From Nonomuraea aurantiaca (GTDB taxonomy: Bacteria; Actinomycetota; Actinomycetes; Streptosporangiales; Streptosporangiaceae), in assembly GCF_020215705.1 (NCBI RefSeq), contig NZ_JAIWNB010000006.1:124001-188000 (forward strand): a stretch of DNA of 64,000 nucleotides, read 5' to 3'. The translations under genes and the position numbers were made by a program. Shown here in pieces: positions 18,911-27,043 of the stretch. The notes below the pieces were generated by a model. The model was not told the origin of the DNA, did no database searches, and saw only the letters and a list, made by a program, of their open reading frames with translations. How positions within the stretch are numbered: the first letter of the stretch is position 1; the number at the start of each line of letters is the position of its first letter.

Positions 18911-19144
18911 ATGGTGCAGGCCTACATCCTTATTCAGACCGAAGTCGGCAAGGCCGCGAGCGTGGCCCGCGAGATTTCCGGCATTCCCGGAGTCACGCAG
19001 GCGGAGGACGTCACCGGCCCCTACGACGTGATCGTGCGCGCGGAGGCCAACAACGTCGACGAGCTGGGCAAGCTGGTGGTCGCCCAGATTCAGGCCGTGG
19101 AGGGCATCACACGTACTCTGACGTGCCCGATCGTCCATATCTGA
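18911..19144 (+). CDS. Stand-alone Lrp/AsnC ligand-binding (RAM) domain protein
   Basis: The 77-residue product is only the alpha-beta RAM domain of Lrp/AsnC regulators, with no helix-turn-helix. The family core QAYILIQTEVGKA and the glycine-rich turn VTGPYDVIVRAEA are present. Such solo domains form ring oligomers and can bind amino acids; a regulatory target is unknown. ATG at 18911 has GGGAGG six bases upstream. It is followed 14 bp later by the lipoprotein gene, so the two may be cotranscribed. Confidence 0.9.
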   Translation: MVQAYILIQTEVGKAASVAREISGIPGVTQAEDVTGPYDVIVRAEANNVDELGKLVVAQIQAVEGITRTLTCPIVHI

Positions 19145-19158
19145 GGTAAATCTAGTTC

Positions 19159-19599
19159 ATGCGCCGCACCACTGTCCTGCTCGCCCTGCTGATCCTCGCC
19201 GGGTGCGGCGGTGCCGTTCGCGTGGAGCCGCCCAAGCCCCAGGGCGAGGCGGCGGCGGTCTGCGAGAGCCTGGCCGGACGGCTGCCCAAGACGCTCGACG
19301 GCGCCCCACGCGGTGAGTCCACGCCCGCCTCCCCGTACGTCACGGTCTGGGGGGAGGCGGAGATCGCGCTCCGCTGCGGTGTGCCGCGGCCGGCGCGGAT
19401 GTCCCCGACCGACACGTTGCAGGAGATCGACGGCGTGGGCTGGTTCGCCGACCCCGACAAGCCGACCCTGTACACCGCGATCGAGGACCCCGCCTATGTC
19501 GAGGTCACGATCGCGGGCACCCACGTCGCCCCCTCGGTCCTCGCGGACCTCTCGGGGCCGATCAGCCAGGCGTCGGCTTCCCAGAAGCCGGCCCGGTAA
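19159..19599 (+). CDS. DUF3515 lipoprotein
   Basis: A 146-residue actinobacterial lipoprotein: a short positive N-terminus, a hydrophobic segment and the lipobox LAGC (lipidated C16). The remaining domain matches what I know of DUF3515, including the conserved VTVWGEAEIALRCG and IDGVGWFA stretches. Function is unknown; the family is typically adjacent to ddl, as here. The ddl stop lies one base past its own stop on the opposite strand. Confidence 0.88.
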   Translation: MRRTTVLLALLILAGCGGAVRVEPPKPQGEAAAVCESLAGRLPKTLDGAPRGESTPASPYVTVWGEAEIALRCGVPRPARMSPTDTLQEIDGVGWFADPDKPTLYTAIEDPAYVEVTIAGTHVAPSVLADLSGPISQASASQKPAR

Positions 19600-19600
19600 G

Positions 19601-20695
19601 TCAGCGGAGCCCGGGTGAACGGTGCAGGGCGAGCTGGATGAGCCGGTCGACCAGCGCCGGGTACGACAACCCCGAGGCGGCCCACAGCTGCGGCGCCACC
19701 GACAGCGAGGTGAACCCGGGCATGGTGTTGATCTCGTTGAAGACCAGCTTCCCCTCGGGCGTGTAGAAGAAGTCGACCCGCGACAGCCCTTCGCAGTCGA
19801 GCGCCTCGAAGGCGCGCACGGCCATCTCCCGCAGCTCCTCGGCCACCGCCTCCGGGAGGTCGGCGGGCACGGTGAGCGACATCTGGTCGGGGTAGTACTT
19901 GGCCTCGAAGTCGAAGAACTCCTGACCGCCCTGGACCTTGACCTCGCCCGGCGTCGAGGCGATCGCCGGCTCGTCGCCGAGTGATTCCAGCACCGCGCAC
20001 TCGATCTCGCGCCCCTCGATGGCGGCCTCGATGAGCACCTTGGGATCGTGCTCGCGGGCGACCTCGACGGCCCGCTCCAGCGAGGCCCGGTCGTGCGCCT
20101 TGGAGATGCCCTGCGACGATCCGGCCCTGGCGGGCTTGACGAACACCGGCCAGCCGAGCTCCTCGGCCTCCTTCAGCACCCGCTCCCGGTAGAGCCGCCA
20201 GTCGCGCTCGCGCACCACCACGTGACGCCCGATCGGCAGCCCGGCGGCGGCCATGACCGTCTTCATGTGGGCCTTGTCCATGCCCACCGCGCTGGCCAGC
20301 ACGCCGGAGCCCACGTAGCGCACGCCGGCCATCTCCAGCAGGCCCTGGATCGTGCCGTCCTCGGCGAACGGGCCGTGCATGACGGGGAAGACCACGTCGA
20401 CGCCGCCCAGCTCGACAGGGATGCTGCCGGGGTCGTAGGCCACCAGCGAGGCGCTGCCGGACGGCAACGCCAGGGCCGCGCCCGTGGTGTCGACGGCGGG
20501 CAGCTCGCCGGCCTCGATGGCGAACCGCTGGTCCGACGCGGCCAGCACCCACCTGCCGTCCTGGGCGATCCCGATGGGGATCACCTCGTACTTGCTCCTG
20601 TCGATCGCCTCCAGGACACTGCCGGCTCCCATCAGGGACACGGCGTGCTCGGAATTGCGACCTCCGAAAACGACGGCGACGCGTGGCTTGCTCAT
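19601..20695 (-). CDS. ddl: D-alanine--D-alanine ligase
   Basis: Ddl joins two D-alanines for peptidoglycan. The N-terminal VAVVFGGRNSEHAVS, the ATP-grasp central part FVKPARAGSSQGISK and the C-terminal FNEINTMPGF and RVDFFY elements are all present; 364 residues is the usual length. ATG at 20695 gives the conserved N-terminus; the frame stays open to 20758 through a repeated sequence that is probably not translated. It lies just downstream of gpsA on the same strand. Confidence 0.96.
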   Translation of the reverse strand: MSKPRVAVVFGGRNSEHAVSLMGAGSVLEAIDRSKYEVIPIGIAQDGRWVLAASDQRFAIEAGELPAVDTTGAALALPSGSASLVAYDPGSIPVELGGVDVVFPVMHGPFAEDGTIQGLLEMAGVRYVGSGVLASAVGMDKAHMKTVMAAAGLPIGRHVVVRERDWRLYRERVLKEAEELGWPVFVKPARAGSSQGISKAHDRASLERAVEVAREHDPKVLIEAAIEGREIECAVLESLGDEPAIASTPGEVKVQGGQEFFDFEAKYYPDQMSLTVPADLPEAVAEELREMAVRAFEALDCEGLSRVDFFYTPEGKLVFNEINTMPGFTSLSVAPQLWAASGLSYPALVDRLIQLALHRSPGLR

Positions 20696-20727
20696 GAGGT
20701 CCGAATCTACCGGCGCGTACGCTGGAC

Positions 20728-20807
20728 AGCGAGTCAAGCGCGCGGATGACGTCGCCATACGCCTGTTCGGCAGCGGGTCAAGCGCGCCCGTGACGTCGTC
20801 ATACGCC
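20728..20807. repeat. Direct repeat (36 nt, period 44) between gpsA and ddl
   Basis: Copies at 20728-20763 and 20772-20807 match at 31 of 36 bases, around the core GTCAAGCGCGC and TGACGTCG. Read on the minus strand, each contains TTGAC, and the second overlaps the last three codons of gpsA. They may be a duplicated -35 region for ddl; no matching -10 is obvious. Confidence 0.7.
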
Positions 20808-21809
20808 GTAACGCTCGGGCTTGGGTGAGCGGGACATGAGCAGCATTCCGGCCTCGCTCGGCGACATGCCGTCGTGCACCACGCCGACGACGACCTCGGT
20901 GATCGGCATCTCCACGTCGTGCTTCCTGGCCAGCTCCAGCACGGACTCGCAGGACTTGACGCCCTCGGCGGTCTGCCTGGTGGCGGCGATGACCTCGGCG
21001 AGCGTCATGCCGCGACCCAGGTTCTCGCCGAACGTACGGTTGCGTGACAGCGGCGAGGTGCAGGTGGCCACCAGGTCTCCCATCCCGGCCAGTCCGGCGA
21101 AGGTGTGCGGGTCGGCCCCGAGCGCCGCGCCCAGCCGGGAGATCTCGGCCAGTCCCCTGGTCATCAGCATGGCGCCGACGTTGTCGCCCATCCCCATGCC
21201 CGCGGCCACGCCGACGGCCAGCGCGATCACGTTCTTGACCGCGCCGCCGAGCTCGACGCCGACCACGTCGGTGTTGGTGTAGGGCCGGAACCACGGCGGC
21301 AGGTGGCAGACCGCCTGCAGGCGCGCGGCGACCCCCTCGTCCACACAGGCCACGACCGTGGCGGCGGGCTGGCGCTGGGCGATCTCCTTGGCCAGGTTGG
21401 GGCCCGAGACGACGGCGACCCGATCCTCGTGCACCCCCGCCACCTCGCGGATGACCTCGCTCATCCGCTTGGTCGTGCCGAGCTCGATGCCCTTCATCAG
21501 GCTGACCAGGACCGCGTCGCGCGGGATATGCTCGCGCCAGGCGGCCAGGTTGGGCCGCAGGGACTGCGACGGCACGGCGAGCACCACGAAGTCGGCGCCG
21601 TCGAGCGCTTCGGCCGGGTCCGTCGTCGCGTGCAACGACGGGGGCAGCGCCACGCCGGGCAGGTAGTCGAGGTTCGCGTGGCTGCGCTCGATCCCCGCGA
21701 CCAGCTCCGGCCGGCGGCCCCACAGCACGGTCTGGTTGCCCGCCTCGGCCAGGATCATCGCGAACGTGGTGCCCCACGAGCCGGTGCCGAACACCGCGAC
21801 CTTCGTCAT
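20799..21809 (-). CDS. gpsA: Glycerol-3-phosphate dehydrogenase [NAD(P)+]
   Basis: GpsA reduces dihydroxyacetone phosphate to sn-glycerol-3-phosphate, the start of phospholipid synthesis. The nucleotide motif [12 protein letters not shown] is at residues 5-16, the catalytic lysine region [12 protein letters not shown] lies mid-protein, and the substrate site [15 protein letters not shown] follows. Length 336 is standard. Its ATG lies four bases after the stop of the acyltransferase gene, so the two are coupled: acceptor synthesis beside acylation. Confidence 0.97.
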   Translation of the reverse strand: MTKVAVFGTGSWGTTFAMILAEAGNQTVLWGRRPELVAGIERSHANLDYLPGVALPPSLHATTDPAEALDGADFVVLAVPSQSLRPNLAAWREHIPRDAVLVSLMKGIELGTTKRMSEVIREVAGVHEDRVAVVSGPNLAKEIAQRQPAATVVACVDEGVAARLQAVCHLPPWFRPYTNTDVVGVELGGAVKNVIALAVGVAAGMGMGDNVGAMLMTRGLAEISRLGAALGADPHTFAGLAGMGDLVATCTSPLSRNRTFGENLGRGMTLAEVIAATRQTAEGVKSCESVLELARKHDVEMPITEVVVGVVHDGMSPSEAGMLLMSRSPKPERYGV

Positions 21810-21813
21810 GCGG

Positions 21814-22524
21814 TCACCGCCCCGCCGGGTCGTAGGGGGCCGCGGGGGCCTTCTGCCCGCGCAGCGCGGCGAGCTGCTCGGTGATCGCCATCACGATGTC
21901 GTGGGTGGCCTCGCGCAGCACGTCGGCGTGCGGCTCCTGTCCTGTGTACGCCGACAGGTCGACCGGCGGCCCCACCATCACGCGGAACGTCTTGCGCGGG
22001 AACAGCCTGGGCCGTTTCTCCCCGTAGGGCAGCAGCTCGTGCGCGCCCCAGTGGGCCACCGGGATCACCGGCGCGCCGCTCTCCAGCGCCAGCCTGGCCG
22101 CGCCCGTCTTGCCGACCATCGGCCACAGGTCGGGATCCCGGGTGCAGGTGCCCTCGGGATAGAAGAGGATCGCGGCGCCGTCCTTCAGCCGCGCCGCCGA
22201 CTCGTGCAGCGACTTGGCCGCCTCGTTGCTGCCCCGCTCGACGGGGATGGCCCGCAGGGAGCGGACGGCGTTGCCCAGGAACGGCACCTTGAACAATGTG
22301 GCCTTGGCGAGGATGACCGGCCACCGCCCGTTGTTGTAGAGGAAGTGCGCCAGCAGCACGGGGTCGGTCCAGGAGAGGTGGTTCGTCGCGATGATGATGC
22401 CGCCGGTGCGGGGAATGCGCTCGCCCCTGCGCCAGTCCTTCTTGATCAGGAGCCATGACAGTGGTTTCACGATCACTACGGCCAGGGTCTCCCAGAAACG
22501 CGATGGGCGCGTGGGGCGGCTCAT
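21814..22524 (-). CDS. 1-acyl-sn-glycerol-3-phosphate acyltransferase family protein
   Basis: PlsC-type acyltransferase, which acylates lysophosphatidate at the membrane. Motif I NHLSWTDP (His49, Asp54) and motif [15 protein letters not shown] are present, with a hydrophobic N-terminal segment. Length 236 fits. It is the first gene of the plsC-gpsA-ddl string. Actinomycetes have several PlsC paralogues, so the exact acceptor is uncertain. Confidence 0.92.
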   Translation of the reverse strand: MSRPTRPSRFWETLAVVIVKPLSWLLIKKDWRRGERIPRTGGIIIATNHLSWTDPVLLAHFLYNNGRWPVILAKATLFKVPFLGNAVRSLRAIPVERGSNEAAKSLHESAARLKDGAAILFYPEGTCTRDPDLWPMVGKTGAARLALESGAPVIPVAHWGAHELLPYGEKRPRLFPRKTFRVMVGPPVDLSAYTGQEPHADVLREATHDIVMAITEQLAALRGQKAPAAPYDPAGR

Positions 22525-22586
22525 GATCTCCTCCTACGGTCTGCGCCCCAAGTCTCCCGGTTGGCCGCATGGGATGTCGAGGCGCG

Positions 22587-23234
22587 ATGCTTAACCCTAT
22601 GAGCATCCGCTGGTCACTGGTCATTCCGGTGAAGACGCTGGTCGCGGCCAAGACTCGGCTGGCGGCCGCCACGGGTCCGCACCGCACCCGGCTGGCCGTC
22701 GCCGTCGCCTGCGACACCGTCGCGGCGGCGCTCTCCTGCCCGCTGGTGGCCCGGGTAATCGTGGTGACCGCCGACCCCGCCGCCGCCGGGCCGCTGACCG
22801 CGCTGGGGGCCGAGGTGGTGCACGACCCCGACCGCGGCCTGAACACCGCCCTGCGCACGGGCGCGGCGCACGCCGTACGCATCGCGCCCGGCGACGGGGT
22901 CGGCGCCCTGCAGGCCGACCTGCCCGCCCTGCGCCCGCCGGAGCTGGCCACCGCGCTGGGCCGCGCCGCGGAGTTCGACCAGTCCTTCGTGCCCGACGCG
23001 CTCGACGTCGGCACCACCTTCTACGGGGTACGGCCGGGCCGCCCGTTCACGCCGCGCTTCGGCGGGGAGTCGCGGGCCAAGCACCTGGCCGGCGGCGCCA
23101 AGGAGCTGTGCACGGAGGACATCGACTCGGTCAGGCGCGACGTGGACACCCCCGACGACCTGCGCGCCGCCATCGCCCTGGGACTGGGACGGCACACCGC
23201 GGCGGTCGTCGCCGAGCTGTGGCCTTCTTCGTGA
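22587..23234 (+). CDS. cofC: Phospholactate/phosphoenolpyruvate guanylyltransferase of F420 synthesis
   Basis: CofC/FbiD makes the GTP-activated 3-carbon unit (PEP or 2-phospholactate) used by CofD/FbiA in coenzyme F420 synthesis. The nucleotidyl-transferase start VIPVKTLVAAKTRLA, the QADLPALRP metal-site segment and the C-terminal RRDVDTPDDL are characteristic. I chose the ATG at 22587, with a GAGG five bases upstream; the ATG at 22599 is equally close to homologue starts. It is divergent from the plsC-gpsA unit. No other F420 gene is in the window. Confidence 0.9.
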   Translation: MLNPMSIRWSLVIPVKTLVAAKTRLAAATGPHRTRLAVAVACDTVAAALSCPLVARVIVVTADPAAAGPLTALGAEVVHDPDRGLNTALRTGAAHAVRIAPGDGVGALQADLPALRPPELATALGRAAEFDQSFVPDALDVGTTFYGVRPGRPFTPRFGGESRAKHLAGGAKELCTEDIDSVRRDVDTPDDLRAAIALGLGRHTAAVVAELWPSS

Positions 23235-23282
23235 CGCGCCGGGGTCTCGTTGGGCCGGGACCCACCGTTTACGCTGGGCCGC

Positions 23283-23483
23283 ATGCAGGGAACGGTACGC
23301 AGTTTCGATCCGGTGACGCGTTCCGGCTCGGTCTTCCTCGATGACGGGACCGTGCTGGAGTTCGGCACACCCGCCTTCGACGCGGGGCCGCTGCGGCTCC
23401 TGCGCTCGGGGCAGCGGGTCCGCCTCGCGATGACGGGTGACGAGATCACCTACATAACGCTGTCGACCTTTCCGCTCCCCTGA
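23283..23483 (+). CDS. Small cold-shock-like OB-fold protein
   Basis: A 66-residue protein starting MQGTVRSFDPVTRSGSVFLD, similar in layout to the first strands of CspA (GTVKWFN...GFI). The aromatic RNP residues are reduced: only F8 and F18 remain. It lies between cofC and hup in the same orientation as cofC. RNA or DNA binding is plausible but unproven; it is a divergent member at best. Confidence 0.7.
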   Translation: MQGTVRSFDPVTRSGSVFLDDGTVLEFGTPAFDAGPLRLLRSGQRVRLAMTGDEITYITLSTFPLP

Positions 23484-23519
23484 TTCCCCGGGAATCGAGG
23501 AATCCCGGGGATAAGGAAA

Positions 23520-23547
23520 CGCCCGGCCCCCTGACGGGGACCGGGCG
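23520..23547 (-). terminator. Terminator after the HU gene
   Basis: A stem CGCCCGGTCCCC / GGGGGCCGGGCG (minus strand) with a short loop is followed by TTTCCTT. It is 19 bases past the HU stop. Confidence 0.8.
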
Positions 23548-23566
23548 CCCGGCTACCTCTCGCGGA

Positions 23567-23866
23567 TTACTTCTTCTTCGAGAGCTTCTTGCCGCCGACG
23601 TTCACGAGTTCCTTGAAGTCCGAACCCGGACGGAACTTGGGTCCCCAGCTCTCCGGGACCGCGATTTCGGCACCCGTAGACGGGTTACGGGCGCTCCTGG
23701 CCCCCTTGTGGACCATCTCGAAGGCGCCGAAGCCGGTGATCGAGACCTTGTCTCCGCTGGCGACCGCCTTCTGGATGGCGTCGATGATCGCGTTCACGGC
23801 CTCCGTAGCCGTCCTCCTGTCGCCCACCCGGTCTGCGATGGCGTCGACGAGTTCCCGCTTGTTCAT
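23567..23866 (-). CDS. hup: DNA-binding protein HU
   Basis: HU is a histone-like DNA-bending dimer. The 99-residue product has the classic MNKRELVDAIADRVG start, the GFGAFE turn and the DNA-binding arm with RNPSTG; the C-terminal GKKLSKKK is a short basic end, so this is the short HU and not the Lys/Ala-tailed HupB form. It lies in the conserved leuDC-hup segment. Confidence 0.97.
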   Translation of the reverse strand: MNKRELVDAIADRVGDRRTATEAVNAIIDAIQKAVASGDKVSITGFGAFEMVHKGARSARNPSTGAEIAVPESWGPKFRPGSDFKELVNVGGKKLSKKK

Positions 23867-23964
23867 AAAGGTCTGCTCCCCCAGTTACGGCTCGGGGTTC
23901 CAGCTCATGAGTTCTCGGTAGAAACCCCTTACGCGCTCGAAAGTAGGCGGGATCGCGGGGGAAC

Positions 23965-24204
23965 TCAATCACCGAGCGTGTTTTCGGGTGCGCGTGGCGT
24001 GTCGAAATCGCTGTCGAGTGCGGCGAGAAACGCGTCGAGGCGGGCCGCCGCCCTTTCCGGATCCCGCTTCGCCAGATCGCAGATCGCGACGTAACGGCGG
24101 CCCAGCCGTTCCTTCTCGGCGCCGGGCAGCATGCGGACGCGGCGGTGCGCTTCGCGCAGCCGCCGCGCCAGTTCGTCGTCTTCTAGACGGTCGTCGGCAG
24201 CCAT
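23965..24204 (-). CDS. Small conserved protein next to leuD
   Basis: A 79-residue, charged, mostly helical protein ([15 protein letters not shown]...) with a mildly acidic tail. Its ATG lies inside the 3' end of leuD (22-bp overlap), which implies translational coupling. I know of a similar small gene in other actinomycetes after leuD, but not its function. No cysteines or membrane segment. Confidence 0.7.
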   Translation of the reverse strand: MAADDRLEDDELARRLREAHRRVRMLPGAEKERLGRRYVAICDLAKRDPERAAARLDAFLAALDSDFDTPRAPENTLGD

Positions 24205-24770
24205 GGCTGCCGACCATTCTCGTACGTCGCCACATCGTCGGCATGACGCAGGGTCAGTCCGATGTCGTCGAGGCCCTCCATGAGGCGCCAGCGGGTGTAG
24301 TCGTCGATCTCGAAACCGACGCTCTCCCCGGCCCAGCGGACCTGGCGCTCCGCGAGGTCAACGGTCACCTCCAGCCCCGGGTCGGCCTCGATGGCCGCCT
24401 GGAGCGCCTCGACCTTGTCGCCCGGCAGGACGACCGGAAGCAGGCCCATCTTGGTGGAGTTGTTGCGGAAGATGTCGCCGAAGCGGGCGGCGATCACGGC
24501 GCGGAAGCCGTACTGCTGCAAGGCCCACACGGCGTGCTCGCGGGAGGAGCCGGTGCCGAAGTCGGGACCCGAGACGAGGATCGAGGCGCCCTCGTAGGCC
24601 GGGTCGTTGAGCACGAACGTCGGGTCCTCGCGCCAGGCGGCGAACAGGCCCTTCTCGAACCCGGTCCGGCTGACCTGCTTGAGCCAGACGGCCGGGATGA
24701 TCTGGTCGGTGTCGACGTTGCTGCGGCGCAGCGGCACCGCCGTACCGGTATGGGTGGTGAAGGCGTCCAT
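24183..24770 (-). CDS. leuD: 3-isopropylmalate dehydratase small subunit
   Basis: LeuD is the swivelling subunit of isopropylmalate isomerase in leucine synthesis and works with LeuC. The N-terminal [10 protein letters not shown] and the swivel motif [13 protein letters not shown] are present. Length 195 is normal. It follows leuC by 12 bp with the same orientation. Confidence 0.97.
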   Translation of the reverse strand: MDAFTTHTGTAVPLRRSNVDTDQIIPAVWLKQVSRTGFEKGLFAAWREDPTFVLNDPAYEGASILVSGPDFGTGSSREHAVWALQQYGFRAVIAARFGDIFRNNSTKMGLLPVVLPGDKVEALQAAIEADPGLEVTVDLAERQVRWAGESVGFEIDDYTRWRLMEGLDDIGLTLRHADDVATYENGRQPWLPTTV

Positions 24771-24782
24771 CGGAAGGCTCTC

Positions 24783-26171
24783 CTAAGCGAGGTCTGCGGG
24801 GGCGGTCAGGCGGCCGGTGACGGCGGTCGCGGCGGCGACCTGCGGCGACACCAGATGGGTGCGGCCACCCTTGCCCTGGCGGCCCTCGAAGTTGCGGTTG
24901 GAGGTGGAGGCGCTGCGCTCGCCCGGCTGGAGCGTGTCGGGGTTCATGCCGAGGCACATCGAGCAGCCCGCCTCGCGCCATTCGGCGCCGGCGGCCTTGA
25001 ACACCTCGTGCAGGCCCTCCTGCTCGGCCTGGAGCTTGACCAGCATCGACCCGGGCACGATCAGCGTGCGGGTGGTGACCTGGCGGCCGCGCAGGATCTC
25101 GGCGGCGGCGCGCAGGTCCTCGATGCGGCCGTTGGTGCACGAGCCGACGAAGACCGTGTCGACCTGGATCTCGCGCAGCGGCGTGCCTGCCGTGAGGCCC
25201 ATGTACTCCAGCGCCCGCTCGGCCGAGGAGCGCGCGATCGGGTCGGCGAAGTCCTCGGGGCTGGGCACGGAGGCGTCCAGCGGCAGGCCCTGGCCCGGGT
25301 TAGTGCCCCAGGTGACGTACGGCGTGAGCGTCGAGGCGTCGATCTCGACGACCTTGTCGAACACGGCGTCGTCGTCGGTGCGCAGCGACTTCCAGTATTC
25401 GACGGCCTGGTCCCACGCCTCGCCCGTCGGCGCGTGCTGACGGCCCTTGAGGTAGTCGAAGGTGGTCTCGTCGGGCGCGATCAGGCCCGCACGGGCACCG
25501 GCCTCGATCGACATGTTGCAGACCGTCATGCGGCCCTCCATGGAGAGCTTGCGTACGGCCTCACCACGGTATTCGACGATGTAGCCCTGGCCGCCGCCGG
25601 TGCCGATCTTGGCGATGATGGCCAGGATCAGGTCCTTGGCCGTGACGCCGACGGGCAGCTCGCCCGAGACCTCGATGGCCATCGTCTTCGGCCGGTAGGC
25701 CGGCAGCGTCTGGGTGGCCAGCACGTGCTCGACCTCGGAGGTGCCGATGCCGAACGCGATGCCGCCGAACGCGCCGTGCGTGGAGGTGTGGGAGTCACCG
25801 CAGACGATCGTCATGCCCGGCTGGGTCAGGCCGAACTGCGGGCCGATGATGTGCACCACGCCCTGACCGGCGTCACCCATAGGATGCAGCCGGATGCCGA
25901 ACTCGGCGGCGTTCTTGCGCAGCGTCTCGACCTGCGTCTTGGACACCGGGTCGGCGATCGGGCCGAGCACGGTCGGCACGTTGTGGTCTTCGGTGGCGAT
26001 GGTGAGCTCAGGCCTGCGCACGGTCCGCCCGGCGAGACGGAGACCGTCGAACGCCTGCGGGCTGGTCACCTCGTGGATGAGGTGCAGGTCGATGTAGAGG
26101 AGGTCGGGTTCGCCGTCTGCGCGGCGCACGACATGCTGCTCCCAGACCTTCTCCGCCAATGTGCGGGCCAT
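24783..26171 (-). CDS. leuC: 3-isopropylmalate dehydratase large subunit
   Basis: LeuC carries the 4Fe-4S cluster of the isomerase that interconverts 2- and 3-isopropylmalate. The cluster cysteines lie in [14 protein letters not shown] and [22 protein letters not shown] near the N-terminus is family-typical. ATG at 26171 has AGGAGGAG five to six bases upstream. The 5' region contains two small hairpins (CTCCC/GGGAG and GCGATG/CATCGC) and lies opposite the IclR promoter. Confidence 0.97.
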   Translation of the reverse strand: MARTLAEKVWEQHVVRRADGEPDLLYIDLHLIHEVTSPQAFDGLRLAGRTVRRPELTIATEDHNVPTVLGPIADPVSKTQVETLRKNAAEFGIRLHPMGDAGQGVVHIIGPQFGLTQPGMTIVCGDSHTSTHGAFGGIAFGIGTSEVEHVLATQTLPAYRPKTMAIEVSGELPVGVTAKDLILAIIAKIGTGGGQGYIVEYRGEAVRKLSMEGRMTVCNMSIEAGARAGLIAPDETTFDYLKGRQHAPTGEAWDQAVEYWKSLRTDDDAVFDKVVEIDASTLTPYVTWGTNPGQGLPLDASVPSPEDFADPIARSSAERALEYMGLTAGTPLREIQVDTVFVGSCTNGRIEDLRAAAEILRGRQVTTRTLIVPGSMLVKLQAEQEGLHEVFKAAGAEWREAGCSMCLGMNPDTLQPGERSASTSNRNFEGRQGKGGRTHLVSPQVAAATAVTGRLTAPADLA

Positions 26172-26232
26172 GATCTCCTCCTGGTTGATGCGATGCTCCC
26201 CATCGCGCTCCCTCGCGGGAGTGTCCTCCGAC

Positions 26233-26262
26233 TTGCCTTCTCATATGTCGAGACGTCAGTAT
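26233..26262 (+). promoter_or_regulatory. Leaderless promoter of the IclR gene with operator in its spacer
   Basis: TTGCCT (26233-26238) and CAGTAT (26257-26262) are 18 bases apart, and the ATG follows 6 bases after the -10, so the transcript should begin at or near the start codon. The spacer holds the inverted repeat TCTCATATGTCGAGA (26239-26253), a likely operator for self- and leuCD control. Confidence 0.6.
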
Positions 26263-26268
26263 CGGTGT

Positions 26269-26985
26269 ATGGACAACTCTAGCGGAGTCGGCGTACTGGA
26301 CAAGGCCGTTCTGGTACTCAATGCCCTCGAAGCGGGTCCCGCTTCGCTGGCACAGCTGGTCCAGGCCACCGGCCTGGCCAGACCCACGGCCCACCGGCTC
26401 GCCGTCGCACTCGAGCACCACCGCATCGTGACCCGTGACACGCAGGGCAGGTTCGTGCTCGGCCCACGGCTTTCCGAGTTGTCCACGGCGGCGGGTGAGG
26501 ACCGGTTGCTCGCGGTGGCCGCGCCCGTGCTGATGCAGTTGCGCGACCTCACCGGCGAGAGCGCGCAGCTCTACCGGCGCCAGGGGGACGAGCGGGTCTG
26601 CGTGGCCGCGGCCGAACGGTCCAGCGGGTTGCGCGACACCGTGCCCGTGGGCTCGGCGTTGCCGATGACGGCGGGTTCCGCCGCCCAGATTTTGCTGGCG
26701 TGGGAGGAGCCCGACCGCCTGCACCGGGGGCTGCGCGGCGCCAAGTTCACCGCCGCCACGCTGGCGTCGGTGCGGCGCAGGGGCTGGGCGCACAGCGTCG
26801 GCGAGCGGGAGCAAGGGGTGGCCAGCGTCTCCGCGCCGATAAGGGGCAGCGGCGGCAAGGTCATCGCGGCGGTCTCGGTTTCCGGGCCCATCGAACGGCT
26901 GACGAGAGCCCCCGGCCGGCTGCACGCGGTGCCCGTCATGGCGGCGGCCGAACGCATCACGGAAGCCATGCGCCGCACGTCATGA
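26269..26985 (+). CDS. IclR-family regulator divergent from leuCD (NdgR-like)
   Basis: IclR family: an N-terminal winged HTH (LAQLVQATGLARPTAHRLAVAL) and a C-terminal GAF-like ligand domain (from about residue 85). The 238-residue size and location beside leuCD match NdgR/AreB of Streptomyces, which controls leucine and other amino acid genes. ATG at 26269 lacks a Shine-Dalgarno; the -10 sits so close that a leaderless mRNA is likely. Family is sure; ligand and regulon are inferred. Confidence 0.9.
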   Translation: MDNSSGVGVLDKAVLVLNALEAGPASLAQLVQATGLARPTAHRLAVALEHHRIVTRDTQGRFVLGPRLSELSTAAGEDRLLAVAAPVLMQLRDLTGESAQLYRRQGDERVCVAAAERSSGLRDTVPVGSALPMTAGSAAQILLAWEEPDRLHRGLRGAKFTAATLASVRRRGWAHSVGEREQGVASVSAPIRGSGGKVIAAVSVSGPIERLTRAPGRLHAVPVMAAAERITEAMRRTS

Positions 26986-27043
26986 TCAGCAAAAGCGCCT
27001 ATTTGGGGAGCCGAGTGCCTCGCGGGCGCACTAGCCTGAGTGC

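Noticed and set aside
19159..19599. Overlapping 135-codon frame at 19211-19618
   Set aside because: Arg/Ser/Pro-rich shadow; the lipobox-bearing DUF3515 frame is real.
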